A DNA stretch of 64,000 nt from Thereva unica (lineage: Eukaryota; Arthropoda; Insecta; Diptera; Therevidae). Of the stretch, positions 52,793 through 63,984 are shown one piece after another. The notes under the pieces were generated by a model, which was not told where the DNA came from, did not search any database, and was given only the letters and a program-made list of their open reading frames with translations. How positions within the stretch are numbered: position 1 is the stretch's first letter; the number at the start of each line of letters is the position of its first letter. The stretch is taken from contig OX465282.1 in the NCBI GenBank assembly GCA_949987705.1, positions 39,024,039-39,088,038 of the forward strand, read 5' to 3'. Made by a program: the position numbers and the translations under genes.

Positions 52793-54326
52793 TGTTTTGA
52801 CCTGCAAAACAAAATACTTGTTAAAAAATGAATTAAAAAATAAATGAAAAAAAGTTACCTGTTTTTAACCAGTTTTACAAGCAGGCTCCTTAAATTAAAA
52901 GAAATACCTAAAAATACAAAATTAATAATAAAAAATACAAAACATACTTACCTCCGGGATTTAAATAAATAAAAACAACGAAATGTCAATTTCGCCACGG
53001 AAAGACAAAATTGACAGCGTGTAAACGCAGTATAAACACGATCCACAAAAATGGAATGTGGAAAACGGCATGAATAATTTGCAAAAAACTGCAAGAAAAA
53101 TTCTCCCACCCAGCGCCACCATCCAGCACCAGGAAGAAGATGCTGGATAAAGCTATTGACCATGGGTCAGAATTTTTAATCTTCTTTGGACTTTACGCCG
53201 AGAAGGTTAGCTAGAGCGATATTCAGGATTTTCTCCGAATATCATTGTTAGGGACTTAGATAGTTGGTTGGTTTTTCGCCGCTGACTTTTGTGTTAGTTT
53301 AGCCACATAATTGTTGTTAGTTTTTCAGGTGACGGTTTAAATTTATTAATTTTACGAGATAGAGAATTTCAGTGGAAATTATAGGAAATAATTTCTTTTA
53401 CGAAACTGGGATTCAAATAAGTTCAATAGAAATTATATTGGATAATTTCTACTACGAAATTGAGCTTATTTATTTTAAATATTGAAATTCAAATAAGTTC
53501 AATAGAAATTATATTGGATAAATTCTTTTACGAAATTGAACTTATTTATTTAGATAAATTTTTAGAATCTCAATTGAAATTATACGAGATAATTTCTTCT
53601 ACGATATTGAGATTCGAACAAATTCAATTGAAATTATATGGGATAATTTCTTCTACGGAATTGAATTTGTTTTGAGTATATAGACGTCACACACGGCCAC
53701 AGATAGAGTTTCAAGTAGATTTTTACTCGCGGTAATTTCTTTTACAACATTGAAACTCAGGCAAGGTCAATAGAAATTATATGAGATAATTTCTACTACG
53801 AAATTGACCTTATAGTAGCTGAAAAACTTACGTGCTAGTTGAAAGTCAATTAAGGTTCAATCAAAGTTCGCCCAGGGTAGATTGAATTAATTGGCAGATT
53901 GATTACGTTGGATATTACCCCGCGTAATCACGAGGTTTCATTTGGGACATATAACGTCTTCGCAAATAAACCAGCACGAGCAACAAGGCTAAACAATAAA
54001 TACTGAGGAGACCAAGGCCGAAAAGGATTTAGAAGGAAGTCCACCTGAGAATCCACAAGGCGACTGGAGAACAACAGGGGAAAGGAAAATAGGTTTAAGA
54101 ATATTTGGAGTAAAGAAATTAAATAAAGATTGACATAGAAAAATAAGTTAAAGTTAATTAGATTTTGTAAGATTTAGGAGAGAATATATTTGTATTAAAC
54201 GAACCAAGCCTCTTTTATTTAGAGCAGCCGGCCCCTATCCTATACGTCATCTATTTTTTAATTATTACGACGATCACCTCCTAATACCTGGTCTTTGATC
54301 GGTATTAGGAAAGTGACGCCGTAACA
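52793..54326 (+). repeat. Element A 3' LTR, full length 1534 bp
   Basis: Begins TGTTTTGACC after the polypurine tract and ends CGCCGTAACA (TGTT...AACA). The last 926 bp match the 5' LTR. It contains seven stem-loop units (53364-53811), a TATA box at 53677-53682 and AATAAA signals near 53995 and 54121. An alternative start at TGTTAGGG 53247 is less likely because no polypurine tract precedes it. Confidence 0.88.
53364..53811 (+). repeat. Array of seven stem-loop units in element A LTR
   Basis: Each unit has an outer stem, an inner stem close to GAAATTAT...ATAATTTC and a loop. Outer arms: 53364-53373/53405-53414, 53416-53427/53459-53470, 53491-53503/53536-53548, 53565-53574/53606-53615, 53617-53629/53659-53671, 53706-53714/53750-53758 and 53763-53771/53803-53811. 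Arms differ between units yet pair within each, perfectly in five and with G-U pairs in the first two. Units 2-7 recur in the 5' LTR. Confidence 0.88.
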
Positions 54327-54475
54327 AATACGATCTTGTGTTTCCTCCATCTAAGCAAGATTGACAGTAATTTGTGTTGTATTTGTGGGCCGACCATCAT
54401 GAGTTCGTTTAAGCTTTTCGTATTAGTCCGTTTGGCTGAGGCATCAAATACAACTCTGTAACGGTCGGGTGTAAC
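54327..54475 (-). pseudogene. Element B: BEL/Pao reverse transcriptase fragment
   Basis: The minus strand reads RVVFDASAKRTNTKSLNELM and MVGPQIQHKLLSILLRWRKHK, the start of the BEL/Pao reverse transcriptase palm. It stops abruptly at the last base of element A's 3' LTR. In a complete element the integrase at 40431 would lie about 2 kb further on, so this is the other half of element B. Confidence 0.82.
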
Positions 54476-54864
54476 ATATATTTTGGTTGGGAAATTTAAT
54501 TAGAAAATCACTTTGTAGGAAAAAGGAAAATTTTAAACGAGTAGGGGAGGAAGAAAAAATAAAGGAAAAATTAGGAAAAAATGGGAAAAAAAGTCAGTCA
54601 GTCAGATGGGTTTTGGATTTTACTCGTATGGAGGTTTAATTTTCTCACATTAAGTTCAGAAAATAAAATAATAGAAAAAAGTTTAAGAGTTGAGTATTAT
54701 TAGTACAAGTGTCTGTCCACATCAAGGAGTGCAGCATAGAAAACTGTTGGTGTTGTCCAAGGTGGTTTCCTGCTTGCGTGTCAAGGAAGGCTCGGTGAAG
54801 GAAGGGGCGTACCTGCTCAGGTTGTGTGTGTGTGTGTATGTGCGTACGGATGTGGTCATTTTTT
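54476..54864. other. Unassigned gap with (GT)n
   Basis: Purine-rich start (54520-54600) and a short GTGTGTGTGTGTATGTGCGT microsatellite at about 54825-54844. No gene recognised. Confidence 0.5.
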
Positions 54865-55500
54865 CCTGCACGATATCGACCGAACCAAAACTGATATCGA
54901 CTTCGTTGAGGTGTCGTTCGAAGCGTATTAACCGAAATATGATCTGAAAAGATTTTCATGAAATTCGGTCCAGCCGTTTTTTTGTTTAAGCGACGTAAGT
55001 GATTTTTGTACCTGCACGATATCGCCCGAACCACGAAAGATATTGACTTACTTGAGGTGCCGTTCGAAGCGTATTAGCGACAATATTATCCGAAAAGATT
55101 TTTATAATATTCGGTCCAGCGGTTTTTTGGTTTAAATGACTTAAGTGATTTTTGTACCTGCACGATATCGCGCGAACTGTAAAAGATATCGACTTAGATG
55201 ACGTGCCGTTCGAAGCGTATTAACCGAAATATGATCTGAAAAGATTTTCATAAAATTCGGTCCAGCCGTTTTTTTGTTTAAGCGGCGTAAGTGATTTTTG
55301 TACCTGCACGATATCGCTTGAACCACGAAAGATATTGACTTACTTGAGGTGCCGTTCGAAGTGTATTAGCGACAATATAATCTGAAAAGATTTTTATAAT
55401 ATTCGGTCCAGCGGTTTTTGGTTTAAATGACTTAAGTGATTTTTGTACCTGCACGATACCGCGCGAACTAAAAACTATCGCGACTTCATTGAGGTGCCGA
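54865..55500 (+). repeat. Satellite with 146 bp units in alternating A/B order
   Basis: CCTGCACGATATCG starts units at 54865, 55011, 55157, 55303 and 55448 (spacing 146, 146, 146, 145). Units 1 and 3 share AATATGATCTGAAAAGATTT and GTTTAAGCG; units 2 and 4 share AGCGACAATAT and GGTTTAAATGACTTAAG. The real repeat is thus a dimer of about 292 bp. Confidence 0.92.
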
Positions 55501-55631
55501 AAAACATTAATACATCAATTTTATATACATTTTCGTCATCCTAATCTTGTAAGTGCGCACATTTAGTTTGACATTTTAGCGAAAATATTGATAAACAATT
55601 GTGACAAATTCTCGGTATTATAGATATATAC

Positions 55632-56755
55632 TAGAGATGCGCCGAATGTTCGGCCGAATATTCGTATTCGGTATATTCGGTGTGTTTTTTAATGTTCGTA
55701 TTCGGCTGAATATTCGGTCTGTTTGCCGAATAATTACCGAATATTTAAATAGTATTATTTTAAGAGTTACAAATGTTAATGAGGCTTTGTTCTCGAACCG
55801 TACATAGGTAGTATTTGTAAATGAAACATACACTTCTTTGTGCAACCATATTTATTCGCAAAATCAAAAATTAAAAAAAATTAGAATTCATATACGAGTC
55901 GACAAAAACGAGACCACTATTTACAACTACTTGCGTACGACTGTTCTCGCCGGTCGGAAGCAATATCAAGCTTGCACTTGCGTACTTGCGTTGCATTCAG
56001 TGGTTCCATGATATGCGGCAAGTTTCCACCAACACTTTAATTTCGTAGTTGCGTTCCGTCCCGACCTAACCCTTCGATTTTTGGGTAGCGAGTGTATGAT
56101 TGTGTGTGCTATGTCGAATGCGGCAATATAGAAAAAGTTGAAAGTAGACCGACATTTGCTTTGAATACATTCCATTCTTGGAATATTCCGTCAAGTCTCA
56201 TTTAAATACACACACTTATATATTTTTTGTCACCGAATGCAACGCATGTACGCTTGGAAATGTCATCAGTTTCACTTGCGTGGTTGCATCTGTACGTATC
56301 AAAGTTTATTCAACGAAATCTTCTTGAGCACAGAACAGATTGATTAAAAATCAGTTGCGCTTGTATGTGGACAAAGGTTTCATTTTGGTTGCAAACTGGT
56401 TGTGAACGTGATAATGGTGAAACCAGTTTGTAACTGTGATTGCAAATCCGTCGAACCATGTGCGTGGGCCTCAATGTTTATGGAATTCTTGCTTTAATCC
56501 CTTATTTTTTGGCAATAATTCTATCACGCTAGAAATTACAATAAAAGAAAGAACGGCGCATTGCGTGAGCGAGCCGAGCTAGCGCGAAGTGCTCAAGGAG
56601 TGGGCGAACGCTGCTACTCGCAGATCGCGTCGCCAACCTATATGAACTGCGCAAAAATGAACCGAATTCGGCCGAATGTTCGGTTCGGTACATTTTTGAC
56701 CGAATGTTCGGCCGAATATTCGTATTCGGTCGAACCCATATTCGGCGCATCTCTA
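55632..56755. mobile_element. Non-autonomous hAT-like element, 1.1 kb
   Basis: The ends TAGAGATGCGCCGAAT are inverted copies of each other, and both subterminal regions are filled with TTCGGCCGAA and CGAATATTCG palindromes. No transposase frame inside. The flanks do not give an exact 8 bp duplication, so the hAT assignment rests on end sequence and size only. Confidence 0.65.
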
Positions 56756-57876
56756 TCTATATAGCCTATTGTTCATTTATTATTAAAATATCCAATCATA
56801 TATTCAACATCCATCATACTGGGAAGTTGATCGTGTGGACCGAAAGGGTCGAACCCACATCCCAACTAGTTTCAATTTTAATCTGGTGTTCTTGAGCGTT
56901 TATCACTGCACCGCTTAATACTGGTAATGTGGACCCATTGGCAGTCACTTAGCGGCCTACGGACCACGGAAGATTGAATTTGTTTTAATAATATTAAGTG
57001 TTGTTTTGTTTTCTTTTTTCTGTATTAAATATCTTTACACAAAATGAATTTACAGAATGCACGAGAATTTTTCTCTTCACGTACACCAATGTTCAGTAAA
57101 TATTACACTTTATATTATATTTTATTAATTGTTTTTAATACACACTAACTTTATTCTTTGACTTGGGGTATGTAATTTTCATGTTGGTTTAAAATGTTAG
57201 AGAATTTATAATGTTTAGAGATTTATATTGAAAATGAATGTAAAAAGTCAACGACTGGCGCCAGGGCGTAGATTTTTTTGTTGCGAGGTTATACTTGTAT
57301 AAACCGTAGGTTGTTTCTTTTTTGACACTTTTGTTAGTGCCTATTGTTTTTGGAGGAAAATAATATAATATAATATAATATAATATAATATAATATACTT
57401 ATAATTAATTCTTTTGAAATCGACTTCTTCTTTTGAGTCATGCTGGCCTAAATATCCAAACTTGTTTTCCAGGATGGTTGATCGGGATTTTCGCTCCGGG
57501 GTTCTTTACTTTTCCTTGGGATTCTTGTAATGATTTCAGGTCCGGGAATCATTGGTGTCGCAGACATGGAGTGACGAAGGAAGGTTTTTCGCATCGACAT
57601 TTAGGTAAGTGGTAAACCATAAAGGTATCGGCCCGGCCACACACCCCACGACCCCAACCGGCGAGCTAGCATTCATCGTGTGGTCGGCATAACGCCTCTC
57701 CCTAAGGGTTATTTCGGTGGTTTAGGGAGAGTGATTTTTTTGGAATTTTTTTATGTACGTGCATATTCCTATAGTCAGGTTCTTCAGGGCTTCTGGCTCC
57801 TGGGAGCATGCACAGGCATAATGGCGCATCACATGGCTTTTCTCAGCACCTTCGCGCCATTGTGCCGTTACATAAA
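56756..57876. other. Gap upstream of element D, probably including its 5' LTR
   Basis: Holds a tRNA-like segment on the minus strand near 56840-56925 (B-box-like GGTTCGACCC, 56846-56855 region, low confidence), a (TAATA)n microsatellite at 57357-57403 and GC-richer sequence from 57600 on. If the primer site at 57877 is right, the bases before it are the 5' LTR end, but I could not find the 3' LTR start sequence (63988-64000) here. Confidence 0.4.
57357..57403 (+). repeat. (TAATA)n microsatellite
   Basis: About nine uninterrupted pentanucleotide units. Confidence 0.9.
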
Positions 57877-57894
57877 TGGCGCCCAACGAGGCTT
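57877..57894 (+). promoter_or_regulatory. Candidate primer binding site, tRNA-Lys type
   Basis: TGGCGCCCAACG matches the first 12 bases of the complement of insect tRNA-Lys 3' end as I know it; the following six bases match only in part. Confidence 0.5.
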
Positions 57895-59205
57895 TTAACG
57901 CCCGTTAAAGTTCCTTCACGGACAATGTAACTTTTCTGGTATACAATACTACTTGTGCCTGCACGGCCAACCTCTTATTTTTTTGTTTATGAATGGTTCA
58001 CCACATTTACCGAGCGCTCGCTGTGGGCTAAGGTAGTACCGCGAGGCCTTAGTCCTTGTCTATTTTTCGAATTTTTTTTTCAGCACCCTTGTCCAAATTC
58101 TATGTGAATTTTTCTTTGTTTTCGCTTTTAGGTCTACCCGTTCTCTTCTGCGGTAACTTCTTCGGTTTGGCATTAGCTTCGAACCGTGCTATCCTTCACG
58201 GCTTGCTAACAAGCGGTGTTCGCTTGGCCATGCGTGAAGGGGTAGTAGCGGTTCATCTTTGGCTTGGTTTATGGTCGATGTCTGTGTTGACAGGCGTGAT
58301 ACCGCCTGACACTGCGTCAGTCCAAGGTCAAGATCTTGTTTAATTTTTCCTGATGGTCTCGAAGTTGGGACAAGGGCTTAACCGTCTTTGGTAACAGGCG
58401 TGTTAACGCCTGCCACTGCGCCCCTTGTTCCTTCGGAAGGTCCATTCAGTTTATTAAATTCTATTTTTTGTTTTTGTCCTGATTCGTTTTTCTCCGTCTG
58501 TACATACCCTTCTGATTGATTTTCCGAAAGGTAGCTCGGTTGTGGTTGAACAGCGGATCCCCCGAATTTTTTTATTTTTGAAGAAGTTTCCTTTCTTTTT
58601 CGTGGCGATGCGAATTTACATTCTTTTTATCCGTCTTTTGGGTATAGACCTGAAGTTGTGTCGGCGATGTGGGTGACTCTTTGTGATGACTGTGCTTCAT
58701 AGTCTTCATCAAGAGACATCGGGGACATCGACCACCAGGGATCCTGCAGAGGGGGAATCCGGTTAAACCATCTGGAAAATTTTGAAAAAAAAAACCAAAC
58801 AATTTTTGCACATTGATATTTTTTCCGACTTTTGGTGATTGTGATTACGTAGACTATTATCTCAGGCAACCGATGTATGGGTTTTGGATAGTATTGGGTA
58901 TTGTGAGATAGTAGGGATCTATTGGAGACCATATAGGGTTATATACTGTAGTGAGTTGTCGGGCTACGGAATTTTTTTGCGGATACTTACAGTTACTAGG
59001 GTACAAATTTTTTTAAGCTGTTTCACTAAGATTCTTTCTAAGTGGGTTAGTCCTGATTTTGTTTTACGGATTAATAGTACTAAGGCAGAGTTTGGAGAAA
59101 CTTCCAGGCGCATTATTAATTTTTTTATCAACCATCTGCGTTCCGTGTTAGAAAATCAGACAGTCTCAGTTATTTTGTTTATTTTGATTTCTTCACTTCT
59201 GGAAA
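57895..59205 (+). other. Element D leader, non-coding
   Basis: About 1.3 kb between primer site and gag. Open frames here have no recognisable content. Two similar hairpins with CAGGCG/CGCCTG stems lie at 58291-58308 and 58395-58412, each followed by ACTGCG, suggesting a local duplication or packaging-type structure. Confidence 0.45.
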
Positions 59206-60308
59206 ATGGAGCTGTGGAGTGGTAAAGTTGCCAATTCCGATCGTAGCGGGAGTGACCTACCAAGCAGATCCCAAGCCGACCTTGACGATTCACCGAATGC
59301 TGCGGAAAACGCGCCCTCTCTCGAGGAGCTACTCCAAGAGGTGAGACGGGAACGAGATGCGCTTCTTGCTCAGCACCGTGCGCTGCAGACGCCGGCGACT
59401 CCTAACCCCAATCACTACTTTTCCCCGGCTGAGCCGGCATATCCTGAAGACCGTAGGGACTCGTGTGCCGGAACTTATCGCCGCAAGTCCTCAGTTACAT
59501 CTTGGAACATCAAGTTCTCCGGTGAGAGCCCTGCGCTGTCAGCGGAGGAGTTTTTGTTCCGGTTGGAACTGAGGGCAAGCGACGAGGGGGTCAGCCAGTC
59601 TGAGGTATGCCGAAATATCTCGGCCTTATTGACCGGCAGAGCCGAAGACTGGTACTGGTCCCAGTTCCGCCGGCAGGTACGTGACCCCGATTGGGAAGGG
59701 TTGAAGCTTCACCTAATTAGACAATTTAGGAGTCGCGAGTAAGACTTTGAGCTCATAAACGCATGTTGGAACTAAAACAGCATACCAGTTCCTATGATGA
59801 CTATGTCGCAAAAATGTTGTCATTGTACAACCGTATGTCCAATCCAATGCCAGAGTCGGACCTAATGGACATAATTGTGCAGAATTTAGATGCACCCTTG
59901 GATTCGGTAGTGATAGGGCAACGTTTTTCGTCTATGTATGAACTACGGGAAGTCTGCATCCGCGCCGAACGCTGGCAAAAGCAGAAGCGACTGGAACGTA
60001 GGTCCGATCGGCAAGTACATGAAGTTGAATATTCAACAACCTACCAGACCAATCATGTGTTACCGAACATCTCTTCGCAGGGAGTAGACGAACTGACGAC
60101 TACGCGTCAGCCCCCGACGAATCCACGACCCCTCCGGTGTTGGAATTGTCAGCAACCGGGCCATCCATTTATGGACTGCCCATCTGAGACTCGTGGCATG
60201 TTCTGCTACAAGTGTGGCAAGCCAGGAGTCGTGACACCAGTATGCCCTACCTGCCAGGGAAACCGGAGTCGGGGTGCGAGACCATACGGGAGTCCGCGCC
60301 CGAGCTAA
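59206..60308 (+). pseudogene. Element D gag, broken by stop and frameshift
   Basis: Residues about 1-178 read from ATG 59206: an N-terminal coiled stretch (SLEELLQEVRRERDALLAQH) and a capsid block (WNIKFSGESPALSAEEFLF, DWYWSQFRRQ). A stop at 59740-59742 and a frame change before 59763 interrupt it. The second part continues LKQHTSSYDDYVAKML and ends with two zinc knuckles: CWNCQQPGHPFMDC and CYKCGKPGV...CPTC, the second lacking the usual histidine spacing. Gag would package the RNA. Confidence 0.85.
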
Positions 60309-63300
60309 GCTCGCCCGTTATCCTTTCTTCTAATACCAATGCTATGACTACCATCAGCGACTTTATGTCATCTGAGGCTCTTCCTACTTTTCCCTCCGAG
60401 GAGGTTAAACTTTCATTTATTTCCCGTTGGAAGAGATATATCTCCACTCGTGCCCGCATCTTTTCGGAGCCCCCTTTTGTGGACTCCCTACGTTCTCGGC
60501 ATACCCCTCCCAAAATTAGGGTACGAGCAAAGGAGAAGCGACACCTTTCGCAGAAAGTTGTTTCTGCAATCATCTCTGACTTGTCAGATAACCGTCCATT
60601 TGCTAAGGTCACTATATCTAATGAAGAAGTGAATGGTTTATTGGACAGTGGTGCTAATATCAGCTGTTTGGGAAGATATGCTGAATCCTTTCTAGCCAAC
60701 CATCCCGAAGTTACAGTCTACACTTTGCACACTACGGTGCGAACTGCTGACGGGGCTCCGCAGGAAATGTGAGGTTATATCCAGGTTCCTGTATCCTTTG
60801 GAGGAAGGACCCGTGATATGACCATCTATGTGGTGCCTAATCTCTGCCAGAGACTGTACCTAGGGATCGACTTCTGGAATCTTTTCAACATCTCTCCTCA
60901 AGTTGTCTGCGAGTTAACCGCCCCATCCGTGTCTGCTAGCATGCACGACTTAACGTCTTTGCAAAGCGAACGGTTGGAGCAGGTCAAGGCCAGGTTTCCC
61001 TCTTTCGAAGTCTTAGGACTAGGAAAGACTAACCTGGAGGAACATGTCATTGACACTGGTGACTCAGTTCCCATTAAACAGAGGCATTTTCCGGTTTCAC
61101 CCGCCGTACAACAGCTGATGTATGGTGAGTTGGACAGGATGTTGGCTCTGGGGGTGATTGAGACGTCGAACAGTCCCTGGAATTCTCCAGTGGTGTTAGT
61201 TCGGAAACCAGGTAAAGTCCGCCTGTGCCTTGACCCTCGCAAGGTCAATAGTGTCACTGTTAAAGACGCCTATCCACTTCCACATATTGATGGTCTTCTT
61301 GGTCGTCTCCAAGACACGAAGTTCATCACGAGCTTGGACCTTAAAGACGCCTTCTGGCAAATTCCGTTAGAGAAGAAGACGCGAGAGCGGACAGCTTTCA
61401 CTGTCCCAGGTCGTCCCCTGTACCAGTTTACAGTTATGCCTTTCGGCTTATGCAATGCACCACAGCGCATGTGTCGCTTGATGGATAAAGCCATCCCGGG
61501 TCATTTACGTGAAAACGTTTGTGTTTATCTGGACGACCTTCTCATAGTTTCACCTGACTTTGACTCCCACCTAAAGCTGTTAGACGAGGTAGCCAGCTGT
61601 CTCCGTCGTGCGGGGTTAACACTCAATCTGGCTAAAAGCAAATTTTGCGTGACTGAAGTGAAGTATCTCGGCTTCATAATTGGTGATGGGACTCTGAAAA
61701 CCGATCCTAATAAGGTGACGGCCATCAAGGACTTCCCGACCCCGAAGTCTCATAAGCAGACCCGGAGGTTCTTGGGTATGACCGGATGGTATCAGCGTTT
61801 CATTCCCAATTATGCTAGCGTGGCTTCTCCAATCACGGATTGTTTGAAGTCTAAGTCTTTTAGTTGGACTGATGAGGCCCAGCAGGCGTTCGGGACTTTG
61901 AAAGAGCTGATGACGAAAGCTCCTCTTTTAGTCACCCCCGATTTCTCTAAGCCTTTCTATATTCAGTGCTATGCCAGCAGGACTGGTGTAGGTAGTGTGC
62001 TTTTTCAAAAGGACATGGATGGAGGAGAACATCCGATTGCTTATATGTCCAAGAAATTGAACGGAGCACAACGGAACTACACCATTACTGAGCTCGAATG
62101 CTATGCCCCCGTGCCGAGTATAAAAAAGTTTAGGGCTTATGTGGAGGGACAGATGTTCACGGTCATTACTGACCATGCAAGTCTAAAATGGCTCATGGGC
62201 CAGAAGGAGCTTAGCGGCCGTTTAGCCCGGTGGAGTCTTAAGCTTCAGGGGTTCGATTTTACGATCGAACACCGTAAAGGCACCCACAATGTGGTTCCCG
62301 ATGCCTTGTTACGCATGGATTGCGTTGACGACTTATCCTTGTGTTTCGACGTGGACTTAAATGCCCCGTCCTTCAAGTCCCCTGATTATCTTCGTCTGGT
62401 TGAAGGAATCAGGCAAGCCTCACCGCAGTTACCAGACCTGCGGGTTGAAGATGGGTACGTATTCAAGCGTACATTCCCAAGTACTGGAGACTCAGTTGCT
62501 GACGATCTGACATGGAAGTTGTGGGTCCCAACGGAACTGACAGCGCCACTCATCGAGTCGGCTCACCTGCCTCCCCAAACATCACATGGCGGTATAGGGA
62601 AGACTCTAACCCGTCTGAGAAATAAGTACTTCTGGCTAGGTATGTCCAAACAAGTGCGGGAATACATCGCCAACTGTGAGGTCTGCAAGACCACCAAAGC
62701 CCCCAGTTCAGTACTTCGACCACCTATGGGAAACCCCATGGATGCGTCGAAGCCGTTTCAATTTTTATACGTAGACTTCTTGGGTCCTTATCCTCGGTCG
62801 AAAAAAGGCCATACGGCAGTGTTTGTCGTCTTGGACGCCTTCACCAAGTTTGCCTTCCTGCACCCCGTGTCCGCTGAGACCACGGCGGGGGCCGTCAAGT
62901 TTCTCGAGCAAACTATTTTTCACACCTTTGGAGTCCCTGAAACCATTTTCTCCGACAATGGTCGGCAATTCACCTCCAAAGAGTTTGCTAAACTGTTAAA
63001 CGAGTATGGCGTGCGACATGTGCGCACAGCCGTATATTCGCCGCACCCTAACGCTTCCGAGCGGGTGAATCGATCCGTCCTAGCCGCTGTCAGGGCGTAC
63101 TTAAAGGAGGATCATCGTGAGTGGGATAGACATCTGTCGTCCATTGAATGTGCTCTTCGTAGTGCCCACCACGAGGCGATAAGCATGTCACCGTATCAGG
63201 CCCTGTTTGGTTGCCATATGATCCTGCACGGATCCGCTTATCCAGTCCTGAAGAAACTGAACGTTTTCCAGGAGGGTGACATCGCTATCTTGCCCTTGAC

Positions 63301-63592
63301 GGACAAATTGCAGAGACTTCGTGAGCGGGTTGCGCTACATATAGCCGCCGCGCACACCAGGCACACCACTCGGTACAACTTGCGTTGCCGCGTGGGCGGG
63401 TTTCGCCCTGGGGATGAGGTTTTCCGTAGAACCTTCTGGGTGAGTAACCGAGCAGGTCGCTTCAGTGCCAAGTTGGCACCGAGGTTTGTGAAAGCCCGGA
63501 TACGTGGAAAAATTGGAACTAGCCTGTACGAACTGGAGGATTTGGCGGGAAAAAACATAGGCGTATATCACGCCAAAGACTTACGTCCCTGA
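60212..63592 (+). pseudogene. Element D protease-RT-RNase H-integrase, one stop
   Basis: Protease LLDSGANISCLG near 60640-60675; TGA at 60770-60772 is the only in-frame stop I see in the frame to 63592. The RT has RLCLDPRKVNSV, FITSLDLKDAFWQIPL, MPFGLCNAPQRM and VYLDDLLIVS. In RNase H the first catalytic aspartate is replaced (CYASRTGVGSVL where DAS is expected). The integrase has HGGIGKTLTRLRNKYFW and CEVCKT, then YVDFLGPY, FSDNGRQF and SERVNRSVL, with D, D and E intact. It ends with a GDEVFRRT/LAPRFVKARI chain, a C-terminal domain without chromodomain. Pol is probably entered from gag by frameshift in the 60212-60308 overlap. Confidence 0.9.
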
Positions 63593-63984
63593 ATGTCGTC
63601 GAAGCAAGCGCTCCTCTGAGTAGCCCTAAGAAGGCATCTCGCCGGCTTCACCGGTTAATGATAGGGTACCCGGCGTAGTCCGCTTAGGTAGCTTCACTAG
63701 CGGATGGTACACCTCCTTGTTTCACTTGGCAGTCTGGGGCCAAGTTTTAATGGATTATTCATCAGGATCTGCCAGACCAGACCCCCACTGAGGCATGGTC
63801 TCCTCGGGTTTGTTTTCTATTGTTAGGGTCAGTCTGGAGAGTTATTCTCGGCGAACTGTTGCCTGTTGTTTCACTGGGGTAGGTCGACTGCAATGTGGTA
63901 TTGTGGCAGACTGACCCCAAGGAAACGAAAGGAAACCCGGTTTATGCGTGGATCTCTGGATGTTTGTAGGGACCCGGAGGGGGA
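63593..63984 (+). other. Element D 3' untranslated region and polypurine tract
   Basis: Non-coding. An 11 bp inverted repeat GGGTCAGTCTG/CAGACTGACCC lies at 63836-63846/63907-63917. The purine run GGAGGGGGA at 63976-63984 marks the plus-strand primer, with the LTR probably starting at TGGTGTATTGCC (63988). Confidence 0.6.

Larger units (their letters stand above)
40459..54326 (+). mobile_element. Element A: young BEL/Pao LTR retrotransposon, interrupted by element C
   Basis: Parts in order: 5' LTR lacking its first about 600 bp (40459-41384), tRNA-type primer site, gag-pol ORF of 1743 codons, accessory ORF of 241 codons, [element C 47727-52734 with TATG duplication], polypurine tract, full 3' LTR (52793-54326). 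In the 926 bp shared by the LTRs I noticed only a few differences (for example T/C in GTTCGTCCAGG, A/C in CCGGCACC), so insertion is recent. Confidence 0.93.

Noticed and set aside
53247..54326. Alternative 3' LTR of element A starting at TGTTAGGG
   Set aside because: No polypurine tract precedes it, whereas a clear one abuts TGTTTTGACC at 52793.
54865..55500. CRISPR-like array
   Set aside because: Units are contiguous 146 bp satellite monomers without unique spacers, in an animal genome.
56838..56925. Second tRNA gene or SINE on the minus strand
   Set aside because: There is a B-box-like GGTTCGACCC and an A-box-like stretch, but no acceptor stem pairing and no second copy in the window.
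58056..59225. ORFs in the leader of element D (58056-58343, 58884-59225 and minus-strand 58627-58932)
   Set aside because: No conserved motif, overlapping frames on both strands, and codon use unlike the adjacent gag; treated as leader.
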